Origin: Schistocephalus solidus
Taxonomy: Eukaryota; Platyhelminthes; Cestoda; Diphyllobothriidea; Diphyllobothriidae
Assembly (NCBI GenBank): GCA_017591395.1
Contig: WEDG01008757.1
Coordinates: forward strand, 1-64,000
DNA length: 64,000 bases
Direction of reading: 5' to 3'
Both the position numbers and the translations under genes were made by a program. Below, one piece after another: positions 10,601 through 20,840 of the stretch; position 1 is the stretch's first letter; each line of letters opens with the position of its first letter. Under the pieces are notes generated by a model that was not told the origin of the DNA, made no database searches, and was given only the letters and a program-made list of their open reading frames with translations.

Positions 10601-13600
10601 CCCTTTAACTCGTTAAACGCAACTATAATTATGGGCGAGAGATTCACAAAGCTATTGCAGTATTTCTTAAAATTTTCAGACGTATTTTGGAAGGAAAGGA
10701 GCTTCATGACAGGTTAACCACTGTCTACTTTTTTAGATGATCTCGTGAAGGTTTGGGTGTCTGTTGTCAGCACGCATAAAGCTTGCAGTTCGGTTTTGAC
10801 AGAAGTATTTTTTTCCCGTCACAACACCGATCTCGTTAAGTTATTGGATGAGTGATTCCTTTTGAGTCGTTTCGCTAAACAGCCAGTTAATTGGTACTTT
10901 AGTTATTCAGACGGACAAAATAGGAATGATTCAGAACTCCGAAATACCGGGTCGGGGAAATGATCGCGTCGCTAGGGAAACAATTGAGGCATGGCACACG
11001 TGGACAACCTCTATAAACCGCTGTATGGCGCCTTCTGTAGCCTACCAAACCCTCCGAGCGCAGCTCAATTAACCAAAGAACAGACGCGAACCTATGCCAA
11101 ACATGTAAGAACCCATGATGGACAGACACAAAGCCGCACCACAACGCGGATCATCATTATTCCACGTTTTTTAATGAGAAAATTACTTCTGTATTAAGTT
11201 AGAAAAAGGGGCAGCCATAACACTACTCCAAGCTCCTGGGATGACCTCAAGCTGCAAACTGTTAAAAAATTGAAGCGAAAATCCGTCTCTTACTATTTTA
11301 CGCATGATTTTGCACATGGTGTCTCTGCAATCCACTAGTAGCAGAAATTTCGATCTTTGTTAGTCCGATTAACTTTAACCAGATTTTATATCACCAAGTA
11401 TGTCTGTTTACAAAGTACAGCTGGTAAAGTATGTTTGATTATCCGTGTCTCATCTCTACAATAGATCGGCCATCTCGATCTCGGCCTCTAGACCATCCTG
11501 TTCGGTCGTTGCAATAACACGAGACGTCAGAGTTGGTCGAATGTGTTATGCCTACAGGGGCCTTCATCCATTTGTCTACACAGGTGAGCATGCAATTCTT
11601 GAGCCATCTAACCCTCCTTTTGCTGCATTTAAAATTATTCTCATGCCCTAAATTGAACTTTCAGCAAACTTAAGAAAACTAAGTTGCTCTAACTAGCTCT
11701 CGAAAAACTGGAAACGAGCAACAAAATTGCGCACACATCCCGCCTTCGTCTCGAAATGCCTTTCGTCTTAGTTATGCTCTAAAGTTGTCTTGAAAAATAT
11801 GAGCTCCGAGATCTCGCTTCAACAACATTCCTTAAAATGTTATTTGCCAGAACTAAGTCCACATTCTTCGGGAATTAGCGCTCTATCAGTTTGACTGCAA
11901 TTTTCAATGTCTGTGTTCTGCTTTGTCGGCCGAACGGCAGACTAGAACCTCCGCAGACAGTTACGTAGTAACAAATTGATGCAGCAGGAAAACCCACAGT
12001 TCGTGTGACTGGGGCAACCGCTTTAGGCCTTTTGCCTGCCAGTCTTTCTCCGATCCTACGTTGGCCTGGACAATATGGAGTTCGAATGCGGACCCTTATT
12101 CATTGCGCATTAAGCAAGGCGTTCTACTCTTGAGCCGCAGGTTCATGGTGCTTCACTGACCTGATTTCAGAGCGGATCATGCCTTCAAGTTTTGACCCAA
12201 AGCCACCACAGGCAGCGAAGTATTAGCAAGCACGTTGCAGTCAAGGAGTTGGCCGTCTGTGAGTAATCAGCCAGAGTAGGGTACTTCATTCCCTCTTGTT
12301 CTTATCGGTATGCATTTTGCGGTCGGTTTTCCGTAACCTCCATCGAGTCTTTTCCACGCGTACTTTGTCTCCTGCGCTTGGCAACCGTGCTGATTTTCCA
12401 TACAGACTAGCGCTTTACTTACATATTCTCTTTTCTTAGGCATAACAGATCCTCCCAACGTTGCCCATGTAGTGATCAATGTAGGAAGAAAACAAACAAT
12501 TTGTTTTTAGTGGTGAGAATGGTGTTTTTTCTACGTTGCCAGCTGCCATTGCTTAACAAGTAAAACTCGAATTCACCTCAGATGAGGGGAAATCAGTGTG
12601 CAATTGGTTTATGGGCGCTCACCGATTAGACTGGAATGCCTATTTCTGACTCCTCATTAGCCGTCATCAGCCAGCCATACCAAAGCCCAATTATCAAAGA
12701 CCGGGATAAATTTGTAACAATTTGACTGGCTGATAATATCTGTACAGCCGTAGTGCCGGCAGCCTTCATCTGCCTAAGGATATTTGTATCGACCTGTACC
12801 CAGTGTCCAACCAGAGTCAAGGCTATCGGAGGCGTGCTCGGACACAGTAGCTGATAAAGTTAAACAGCCGGTCTGCGCATGCCATGCACGAGTTCAGGAC
12901 TTCTCCAAAACAGCAAAGGGGTGGTTCGGATCCCATCTGAGTGGGAGTGTCGTAAAGGTTCGATTAAAAGGGATATAATGCAGTCTGAGCCCGCTCCGTG
13001 ATGCGAGGAACAAGTTATCCTCGCAGCCTAGCAAACCGCGTCTTTTAGAGCACCTGGATAGTTTGAAAGCGCGTCAGATTTTTTATGGTGAAGAATATGC
13101 ACTGAAGTGCCCTAGGGACGCAGTTACACGTGATGCGGGGAATTGGCACCGGCGTGGTCCTGCGCCTAGGCGCGCTATCGAATCTCCATGCGTCATGTGT
13201 TATCGGTGAGCGCAGCCTGATTAGCATGTGCCCTGCCTGAACCTGGCCCCCGTGTTGGTCCGGCGCATCTACGGCGTAGCCCCTTTTAACAACCCAGTTT
13301 CTTTTCCCGTCAACGTTCTCAGTCCAGTCAATTATGTAAATGTATGCGTTCGCACCTTTATTTATGTATATGCTCCCACTCAGTTTTGGTCCGAGCCGTT
13401 CCCCTTTGTTGCCTGAAACCCTGGTCCATTCCCCATGACAGCGCATATGCCTCATTATAAATAATCGGAATAGCATTTAAAATATCCCGGTGCGCTGAAA
13501 GCTGTGGTCTGCAAGGCTGCCACCTGACAGCGTAACTCATTCCTCCGTCCAGATCGGGGTCAGGCCGCAATGGCTCCTTCTTAATCTGCCCTTTTTGGCA

Positions 13601-14970
13601 CTCCCAATGATGGGATGTGAGCTGCCCTTTTGCTGTTTTGGTGAAGTCCTGGCTCATCGTGCGCAGACCGGCTGTTTAGCTTTGTGTCCGATCCTGTCTC
13701 CCCTCCTCTTGACTCTGTCTTGTGACGCCGTGCAGAGGTGGGTGAAGGATGGGAAAGTGTGGTAAATGCACCGCAAGTCTACTCCCACTGTAGGCTAATT
13801 CACCTGCAAGTCACCGTCCCTGCGCCCACCCTGCTGTTAGGCACACGGTGGATGTAGTCGGAATCGGCGGTTGAACCGTCATCTATGTAAACTCAACAAG
13901 GCACCTTTGTGCATTTCACAAACTTTAATGCAGTGACCTTAGGGTTGGAGTTCTGTAAAATGGGTATGATTGCTTCTTAGGTAACCACCACCCATACTAT
14001 AGCTCTTCAGTTGTCCAAAGTGCTGACTCATGGTTTGTAGGGGTTTTGTTGAATTGCTTGTAGCTGATTAGTTTCCTTTAAATCATGAGCCTAAGATTTG
14101 ACGCCTCCATACAGTTGAGACGCCGTGGGTTGGTTTTCGGGACATATTCTTCTCGACGACGCCGGTCAACCCAATAGCTTGAAGCAGTGCCCGGGTTGAG
14201 AAAAGGCCCTTTTGATCCACGATTTGACATTGCCTGCAGCTGATAATCAGCTTGCATGGTTAAGAGTGCATTTTACTAGATCGTATACCCATCAGCTGAT
14301 ATTTCTGCTCACCGCACTAAGTTTCTGTGGCGACCCTCGTAGTCCGCAAGTCCAACCGTATTTCTCGAGCGAACAATCTCCGGCTGGTCAAAAACCCGAC
14401 TGAACCATGCTTCGCCGGACACCATGTGAATTCGGCAGCTTCCTGTAGGGACGCTGACTTCACCCCCGACAGCACTTGGGGGTCCCTCGATTATGCCGAG
14501 TCTCCTTACGGAATGAGACAGATTTTGAAAGAATCTATAGACGTTGTGAGCTTCTATAACTCTTAGCTAGGCTTGCCTCCTGCGCACACTGTGAACATCC
14601 TTCCACTTCTGTCCTTCCAACAGGCGAGACACTTGACGACTGGTCTGAAGACATGGACATGCGCATCAACGCCGCCATGGAGGCCATTAAGCACCGAAAA
14701 ATTGTGCAGACCGGCGACAACGTTGTCATAGTGACAGGTACCGGTGCAGGCAAGGGCAGCACCAACACAATGCAGATATTTTCCGTTCCAGGGGAAAAGA
14801 AGCAACTGCGGGTGGTAAGTTCTACTCACATTCTGAGAACGGACAGGAAGGAGGAAGACATAACAGCGATGGGAGAGCCTGGTCTCGAGCAAACGAAACC
14901 CCGATCACTCTTCAGGACGATGGCACAGAACAAATTTTGCTCTATCTTTGACCTACCCGCGCCGCTATAG
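7675..14970 (+). CDS. pyruvate kinase-like protein with altered active site (nine exons)
   Basis: Pyruvate kinase converts phosphoenolpyruvate and ADP to pyruvate and ATP in glycolysis. Exons I infer: 7,675-7,849; 7,881-8,092; 8,125-8,356; 8,391-8,497; 8,531-8,649; 8,841-9,144; 9,532-9,710; 11,465-11,583; 14,624-14,970. All have GT/AG ends and phases agree, giving about 597 residues (family usually 470-530). The start at 7,675 is the first ATG after an in-frame stop; the ATG at 7,747 is an alternative. Co-linear blocks include SQLDID and TSILCTLG (N-domain), the B domain in exon 3 (DRVELTTDEAYM, IDDGQI), LFAKIE (lysine and glutamate kept, about 273 and 275), [20 protein letters not shown] (nearly canonical) and GSTNTM near the C-terminus. 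Key positions differ: LNFSHG is LNMSMT with the preceding Arg lost; DTKGPEIRTG is DMTAAPVRTG; ARGDLG is RRGELA; ATQML is TDQLL; the effector loop TGWRPGSG is TGTGAGKG. About 60 residues extend past the usual end, or a donor at 14,815 leads to an unseen exon. Confidence 0.88.
7850..8530 (+). other. four micro-introns in the pyruvate kinase-like gene
   Basis: Introns at 7,850-7,880 (31 bp), 8,093-8,124 (32 bp), 8,357-8,390 (34 bp) and 8,498-8,530 (33 bp) separate the first five exons. Each starts GTAAG or GTGTG and ends in (C/T)AAG or TCAG, and removing each restores the family alignment exactly. Introns of this size near 5' ends of genes are known from flatworms such as schistosomes. Later introns are 191, 387, 1,754 and 3,040 bp. 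Confidence 0.88.
9145..9531 (+). other. intron 6 of the pyruvate kinase-like gene
   Basis: 387-bp intron with donor GTATGT and acceptor TTTTTAAG. No repeat or open frame of note. Confidence 0.8.
9711..11464 (+). other. intron 7 of the pyruvate kinase-like gene
   Basis: 1,754-bp intron between the exons ending TTTGA and starting SAISIS; donor GTAAGT, acceptor ACAATAG. Apart from the Penelope-like remnant at 10,915-11,072, I recognise nothing in it. Confidence 0.75.
10915..11072 (+). mobile_element. Penelope-like element remnant (end of GIY-YIG domain)
   Basis: The reading RVARETIEAWHTWTTSINR followed by AYQTLRAQL and a stop (10,965-11,072) matches the C-terminal end of the GIY-YIG endonuclease region of Penelope-like elements. 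The copy at 37.1-38.2 kb has the corresponding block EAWRSDANSINRKIDLPAP. Only about 35 codons survive, inside intron 7 of the host gene. Confidence 0.65.
12628..12690 (-). repeat. fragment of the tRNA-headed repeat (SINE body)
   Basis: Its reverse complement reads GGCTGGCTGATGACGGCTAA followed by a CATTCCAGTC block. This matches the part of the tandem unit at 58.4-60.6 kb that lies just after the tRNA-like head, so that repeat is also dispersed. Confidence 0.7.
12838..13110 (-). repeat. ZF-LINE 3'-region fragment
   Basis: Diverged reverse-strand copy of the ZF-LINE 3' region, recognised by the block around GGATCCCATCTGAGTGGGAG (12,926-12,950) and by the GCGCGTCAGATT block near 13,066. It shares a variant segment near AAACAGCCGGTCTGCGCA with the + copy at 13,640-13,690, so the two form an inverted repeat. 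Confidence 0.65.
13484..13878 (+). repeat. ZF-LINE 3'-region fragment
   Basis: Begins in the second hairpin module of the 3' region (CGGTGCGCTGAAAG near 13,488) and runs to a 3' terminus with GGTTGAACCGTCA near 13,866-13,878. It carries the same variant middle segment as the reverse copy at 12,838-13,110. Confidence 0.7.
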
Positions 14971-15860
14971 ACGCTCGATTTCCTGTTTGCTGATTATATA
15001 TATAGAGTAGACTGCTCTTCTGCGTGTGCGCCTTATTGTGAGACTGATCGGTCCTCTGCCATTTCCTACATTTGCCTCTACTTGCCTCTCTGTTCTATCT
15101 TATGCATGTCGTAACCACTTCAGACTCCTATCCTTATGTGTTATCAATATATAATTGCTGCTTCTTCACCAATTTTCTTTCTCACGAACCGAATTGTCTC
15201 GTTCTGGTACTAGATCCTGGGTTACTACACCATAAGAACTTAAGTACAGAAGAAAAAATCTGTATTTCTCCGCTTTTCGGTTTGTCTTTGCAACTGGCCA
15301 ACATTCTCTTACCGCAAAGCTCTGGAGGGTTTTTGTCGCTTCAAGAATGATCTTTTTCCTCCGTCCTCCAGGGAGCTTTAAGTACTCCTCTGGTGGATCA
15401 ATAGAAGGGCCTGTGTTGATCAATGAGAGGCGTTTGCCCACCTTCAGGCAATACCTCTATTCACCTATGGACATCTTGTAATATGGAGCCTTCAGCTGTG
15501 GGTGCTGGTTTTATGTGTATGCCCTTCCCGACGGGCTGTTCTGAGCCTTTCTCCAAATTGTAAGTCGAATAAGTAAGTACGGTATTGAGCAAAGCCATGT
15601 GATGCCCAATTGAGCCAGGCAAAATGTGTACGCGATTACGATGCGGTGTTTTCTACGTCAACGGGACACCAGCGTGGCACAACGAAGTCCCGCAAAAATG
15701 AAACATGCTATGAGAGCAGAAGGAGACTACGCACTGTGACTTAAATTGCCTGTTTTACTTTAAAAGCCTCAGATCCAGTGACTGCCAGGCAGTGGGTTAG
15801 AAGCGACCCGTATCCATACGCCTTCCATCACTTAAATCGCGTTGTTCGGGCGTGTTAATC
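14971..15860. other. no recognised feature
   Basis: Downstream of the pyruvate kinase-like gene. Should include its 3' UTR or an intron leading to another exon. No AATAAA signal is convincing and no repeat is recognised. Confidence 0.4.
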
Positions 15861-15862
15861 GA

Positions 15863-16000
15863 AATCGTAGCTCAGTTGTCTAAAGCGCTAGCTGTAATGA
15901 AGCCTTTCCTTTGCTGGCATGGGTTCGAGTCCCACCGCGGCCACCGAGTTTTCCACGAGTGGGTCGAACAAATTATTCAAATCTACCAAAATCCCCTGCT
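15863..16000 (+). repeat. tRNA-derived SINE (family 1)
   Basis: The head has a pol III A box (TAGCTCAGTTGTC near 15,868) and B box (GGGTTCGAGTCCCAC near 15,921). It is followed by a shared body (GAGTTTTCCACGAGTGGGTC, then ATTATTCAAATCTACC). The same head and body recur at 33.1 and 33.5 kb. The cloverleaf is too degraded to be a working tRNA gene. Confidence 0.8.
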
Positions 16001-16287
16001 AAAAGGGTATAGATATGTGCTTTGGAAATTCGCACCCATTAGCCGTAATACGTATCGGGTACAATTGCTTCAGTGGGTTAATTATCACCGGGTTGTGGAC
16101 TCATTAACAACCACATTTAGCAATAGAAAATACTAACTCAGTCTTTCACATGTGCCAAGGACAGCGTATCTCGCTAAACTTTCGCGAGCATCATTTTTGA
16201 ACATGTTTAGGTGATTTCTCAAAGAGGTGCTTTTAGGATATTGTGATGGATCGGACGTGTAGATATGTGTCAATTGCTGTGTGAGCT

Positions 16288-16528
16288 TCCGAGGTGTGGT
16301 GGCACACCCAGAGGCGGCTCCGGTCGCGCCAGCCACCTGCGTCTTCTCCCGCCTCCGGTCTTCTTGACTTTGTCATGGCACCGAGCTCAGGTGGGGGAGG
16401 AAGAGAGAGTGCGGTAGCTGCAGTGCAAGGCTACTATCACTGAAAAATAATCCACGCGTAAGTCACCGTCCTTGCAACACCTTTCTGTGGAGCATACGGT
16501 GGACATCGTCGGACTACTACGTTCGAAC
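16288..16528 (+). repeat. ZF-LINE 3' end, truncated copy
   Basis: Last roughly 240 bp of the ZF-LINE 3' region: the GTGTGGTGGCAC block, GCGCCAGCCACCTGCG, GTGCGGTAGCTGCAG and the terminal GGAGCATACGGTGGACATCG, ending near GTTCGAACTGTC. The short 5'-truncated form is as expected from target-primed reverse transcription. Confidence 0.8.
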
Positions 16529-16529
16529 T

Positions 16530-18590
16530 GTCGCCGTTTCCGAGGACTCTTCCTTCCTCCAAGTGATAGTTGGAAAGCCGGTCCACAGAATGTAAAGTGA
16601 CGTTTCACGAAGTTGGCCTCTGACGCCTCCCCGATCGTCCGTTCAAAGGCTTTGGATGTCGAAAGTTAAGGAAAACTGTGGGGTTCAACTATCTGGAAAG
16701 TTTTCCATCATACAGTTTCTTACCTGAGAGACAAATTTACCACTGCCTACAACTGGGCAATTGATATTTTACCACTGGACATCTCATGCATAAGGATCAG
16801 GGGTGAAAGCTACTTAGTATCTTCGAACGTTTGGGTCATGTTTGAGTTAAATATTAATGGTAGTACGCTAACAAATTCGTGACCAATGGGACAGCAACTG
16901 CTCATAGCTTTGCTCAGAGGGCTTGTCCACATGCTGTACCATTGTTCTACCACTCCGTGAAGTACCATTTACGAATTATGTGGGTTCCAACCAGTGAGCA
17001 CTTTGATGGGGATTAAAAAATGCTAGGCACGTAAAGAGCAACTACTTACGGTCAAACAAGTCTATGGAAGCCGGAGATTATTGGTGGTGCTCTTCCTTGG
17101 CTTTGTCTCCAATCTCATGCGCATAACGACATTGTGACTCAATAATAATTTCAAAAATATGTTTCATTTAAGAAAACTTGGAAAAAATAGCAAACTACCA
17201 GATTATCTTCCTTTTTGTCTATGAAATTATCCGTTTAAATGTGACCACATAACAAAGGTTATAGGGTTTTTGAAGGTTACTTGTCTCTTTGCGATCTCCC
17301 ACGAGGTTAAAAAAAGCGGAATGTCCTGCAATCCGGTCAGGGCGGCGAACGTCCCTTCCATGAAGTTTTGAAGGTTTCTGACCAAGCACAAACTTATAAC
17401 TCTTCCGTTGAATATCGGCTCAATGTAAAACTGTACCTGGGTTCACGGTTCGAGTCTACCGGCTTATTATTGAGGTAAGCCTTACTGAAGACAAAAAGTA
17501 AACCATAAATCGTCACTATAGTCTGCCTTGTCTTCGTCGGCCAAAATTCCCAAATTCAATTAAATTAACTTCAAATGAAAGGTTGAATTGTTGGCCAAAA
17601 AATATTAGAGAAAGTTTAACGTAGTAGTTTCGATATTGCAATTGCTTTTTAAGCACATTTTTGAAATGGCAGATGGTCAAGTCACAAAATTCTCAGAGGC
17701 CGCACGGTTTAAATGGCCTAAAGGTAACTTTACCACCCAGTCAAAAGGCATCACTTTAATCATTTACAGGAGCTAGTGCATACGTCCCCACTGAGTGAGT
17801 AGTGTATACAGTGCATGGGTTGAGCGTACGCGCTTTCGTAATGCGCAGCGCGGTCACCATTTACTTTGGAAGATCCAGGTGCCACAAACCTTTACGACGA
17901 TCAAGTGAGGAGGATGCGCCTACCTTCCATGAGCACGCCCATGGACCGCACCAGTACGTTACCATCTTTCTTGCTTCTACTCTGCCCCATTTATTGATGT
18001 TATGCAGCGACTGGTTTGATTGAATCACGTCGATACAGTCTAATTCTTAGCCCTATACAAATAGCCACTCTGCCTGGAAGAAAACGTATCAAAAGGCAAC
18101 TACGGTCATCCATTTAGGATACATTTATTCCGCTTGTTTAATGAAACACTTAGCAAACAGCTGTAGGCCTTGAGTCGCACGTAAACGCTCCACATTTAGT
18201 GGGTGTTGAGGCTGCGCCATGCCAGCCATGTTGGGCTGTCAGTTAAGGCGTTTTGGCAGCCTATCAGCCTGGAAATCACTTCAGGAGGGTACACCATCGA
18301 CGTCACAGCAAGGATAAATTAACAACAGACATGACTGCCTGCACCACTCTAATCTAGTTCTGGACTCTAAGCATTCATTAGTATGTCCATCATGATTGTT
18401 TATTCCTCGTAAACCACCAGGACCACAGCTGTCCAGAGGACAAAGTGGTGGTGAGCTGCGCACAACCTCACGCTCTTTTCCCACGCTCAGCATCTTCCAA
18501 CGGTAAGACGAAGTCAAAAGACTACTGGATACAGGTGGGGCCCAGTGGCTTCTATAAACAAGTCAATGACAGCATCTGACAGGCACATGA
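16530..18590. other. no recognised feature
   Basis: About 2 kb with only short open frames (73 codons at 17,802-18,023; 78 codons on the minus strand at 18,281-18,517), none recognised. No repeat shared with the rest of the window was found by eye. Confidence 0.4.
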
Positions 18591-18594
18591 AAGT

Positions 18595-19500
18595 TCAACC
18601 ATCGTAATCCAACGATGTCCACCGTATGCTCCAAAACATGGTGCTGCAGGGATGGTGACTCGCACGTGGATTCGTTTTAAGTGATAGTAGACTTGCGCTG
18701 CAGCAACCGCACTATCTCCTGCTCCACCATCTGGACCGGGTATCATGCAAGAGTCAAGAAGACCGGTGAGAGAGGGTGCATATGGCTGGCGCGGCCGGAG
18801 CCGCCCCTGGCATGCCACCACACCTAGCACGGATCCCACGGAGTGGGAGTGCCGTAAAAGCCATATTAAGAAGTAGCAATTTCCGCCAGACTCTCAGTCA
18901 GCCAGTCAGCCACTCAATACAAAGTACACCCTGGGTTTACCACCCGGTCTGAGTCATCCCATCTCTTGGTAACCTTCCAAGCCATGGCTTTTAGCACACC
19001 GTGATAGTTTCAAGCGCATCAGATTGTTTATAGTGAGGGCAATGCGCTGAGCTGTCCATGTCACTCTCTTTCTCCCACCCCCACAATCAGACCACTGTCC
19101 AAGCCAGTCAGTTGTTTGATGCTTAAGTGGGTGCAGCTGCTGGTGAGCTCGTCTACGTGTACTACGTACACGACCTGGCCCCTCAAAAACAGCACCAAGA
19201 TTTTCCACAACAGGGGGTTGAATGGCTTACATCTCATATTTGTAAGAGATAGCCAGAGGTCACGTTAAGAAGGAGCCATCGCAGCCTGACCATCAGACCA
19301 CCAGTCAGCCACACCACGCAACCCACATTGGACTGACTGCGAGGTCTGAGTGTAAATGTCAGTTGGCAACCTTCCAACCTACGGCGCTTATCGCCCCGTG
19401 GTATTCTAAAGCTCAGATCCCACCTGCAACAGAGGAGCCACATGAAAAAGGAGTCGAGGATCATACTTGCCTCGCAATCAGCTATGTAGACTGAGAGCAT
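18595..19500 (-). repeat. ZF-LINE 3' region (copy A)
   Basis: Contains the terminal block (18,595-18,860) and the second hairpin module (near 18,980-19,010, reading CCATGGCTTTTAGCACACCG on the + strand). A diverged first module lies near 19,365-19,410. It directly adjoins the end of the finger-coding part, as in the other copies. Confidence 0.75.
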
Positions 19501-19559
19501 ATTTTTGTGGTGTTGCGTGTGATCATGTGAGGTGCAGAGGCTAATGAGAAGAGATGTAG

Positions 19560-20663
19560 CGTTGTGGTATAACCGACAGTGTTTTACCGCAGGTTTTCAT
19601 GGAGGCGCATGTGACCTAATAGGTCCATGTGTGTGTGAAAGTGCGTGGGCAGCGCAGACAGTTGATTCGGGTGCAGCGGGTGTATGTTGGTGCTCTTGGC
19701 ACTGGTTCGCCGGTCTCTGTGCGATGGATTCGCAAGTGACCGATCAGGCCAATGCGAGATGGGCATGTGCGGTGATAATGAGGACAGGAAAGGTCGGGAG
19801 TTGCTGAGTCTTGGGGGGCTGGGCTGCTGGTACTTGAAGTTGAGCTCCTAGGAGGAATATGGGAAGTGTTGATGGGTGCACAAGATGTGCTGGCATCGCG
19901 GTGAATTCCGATGTCATGGATGCGCATGTAACCGAGCAAGCCCATGCGATGAGTGAATGCGCGGGTGCAGTGAGGGCATTGGAGGCGGCAGTCTCTGCTG
20001 TGTGTTGGTGCTCAAGGCACCCTATCGCCAGTCTCTGTGCGATGGATTCGCAAGTGATCAACAAGGCCAATGTTTGAGGAGACTATGCGATCGCAATGAG
20101 GACATGTTATTACCAAGTGCCCCATCGCTGGTACTGGGCGTGGTGGTGGTGGCGGCGGCGGTGTTGGTGGTGGAGGTAGTAGGTGGCAGGCAGTCGGAGG
20201 TGGCCACTGAGGTGGCGGGAGTGAGGCAATTGGTGTTCTTCCCCGTGATCGGCGCAACGGTTGGGGGAGGGAGGATGGTGTCTGTGATCGTGGGCGGCAG
20301 GGCATCGATGAAATGGTTATAAGTAGTTGGAGTGGTCGCCATCGTGGGGTCTGAGGCAGGTGGGGCAGAATTTGATGTTGTGGTATTGTCTTTGCATTGA
20401 GATTGAAGATGTCCGACCAGGCCGATTCGCGCACAGCATGTGCGTTGACAGCGTGAGCAGCTTGACAGGGATTGGAAATTGGTGGTGTTGATCCGGGGTG
20501 CTTGTGACCCGCGAGCCGCCCATTTGGCCTTAGCAGCGGCGATCCGGTTGGCCTCATAGATTGCTGAACCAGTCTTCACGGATCTTCTCCATGCCGGTCT
20601 ATCCTGGGCGAGGTCCTCCCACGTCGCTTGGTTGATTTGCAATTGCTTTAGAGATTTTTTCAA
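19560..20663 (-). pseudogene. ZF-LINE C-terminal zinc-finger region (copy A)
   Basis: After a lysine-rich linker (KKSLKQLQINQATWEDLAQD) come five C2H2-type units over several frames: near 20,465-20,400 (C..C.RTCCARIGLVGHL), 20,125-20,055 (CPHCDRIVSSNIGLVDHLRIH), 19,985-19,920 (FTHRMGLLGYMRIH), 19,795-19,735 (SRIGLIGHLRIH) and 19,660-19,590. Two types alternate: S.IGL.GHLRIHRTETGE and HRMGLFGHMRIHDSG. Single C-terminal fingers with a (S/A)RIGL motif are known in related endonuclease-RT proteins, where they probably bind nucleic acid; here the finger is multiplied. Ser/Thr/Pro-rich spacers separate the fingers. Confidence 0.8.
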
Positions 20664-20840
20664 GGTGTCCTTGTAGCGTCGTTTTTGACCTCCCTGTCGG
20701 CGAGCGCCTATAGCAACATCTCCGTAGAAAAGTCGTTTGGGTAGTCACTCGTCGTCCATTCTTACCAGGTGGCTGCTCCATCGCAGTTGCACTTCCCTCA
20801 GCATGGCGTGGATGCTGAGAATTCCGGTCCGCTCCAGGAC

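Larger units (their letters stand above)
11584..14623 (+). other. intron 8 of the pyruvate kinase-like gene
   Basis: 3,040-bp intron joining the exon ending FVYTG to the exon starting ETLDDWSED; donor GTGAGC, acceptor CCAACAG. It holds a SINE scrap (12,628-12,690) and an inverted pair of ZF-LINE tail fragments (12,838-13,110 and 13,484-13,878). I see nothing else recognisable in 11,584-12,620 or 13,880-14,620. Confidence 0.75.

Noticed and set aside
15852..16136. 94-codon frame over the SINE (and the similar 87-codon frame at 33,474-33,737)
   Set aside because: Similarity between the two comes from the SINE DNA; the frames pass through the A and B boxes.
19560..20663. Host C2H2 zinc-finger gene
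   Set aside because: The finger blocks always follow the LINE RT linker and precede the LINE 3' region, so they belong to the retroelement.
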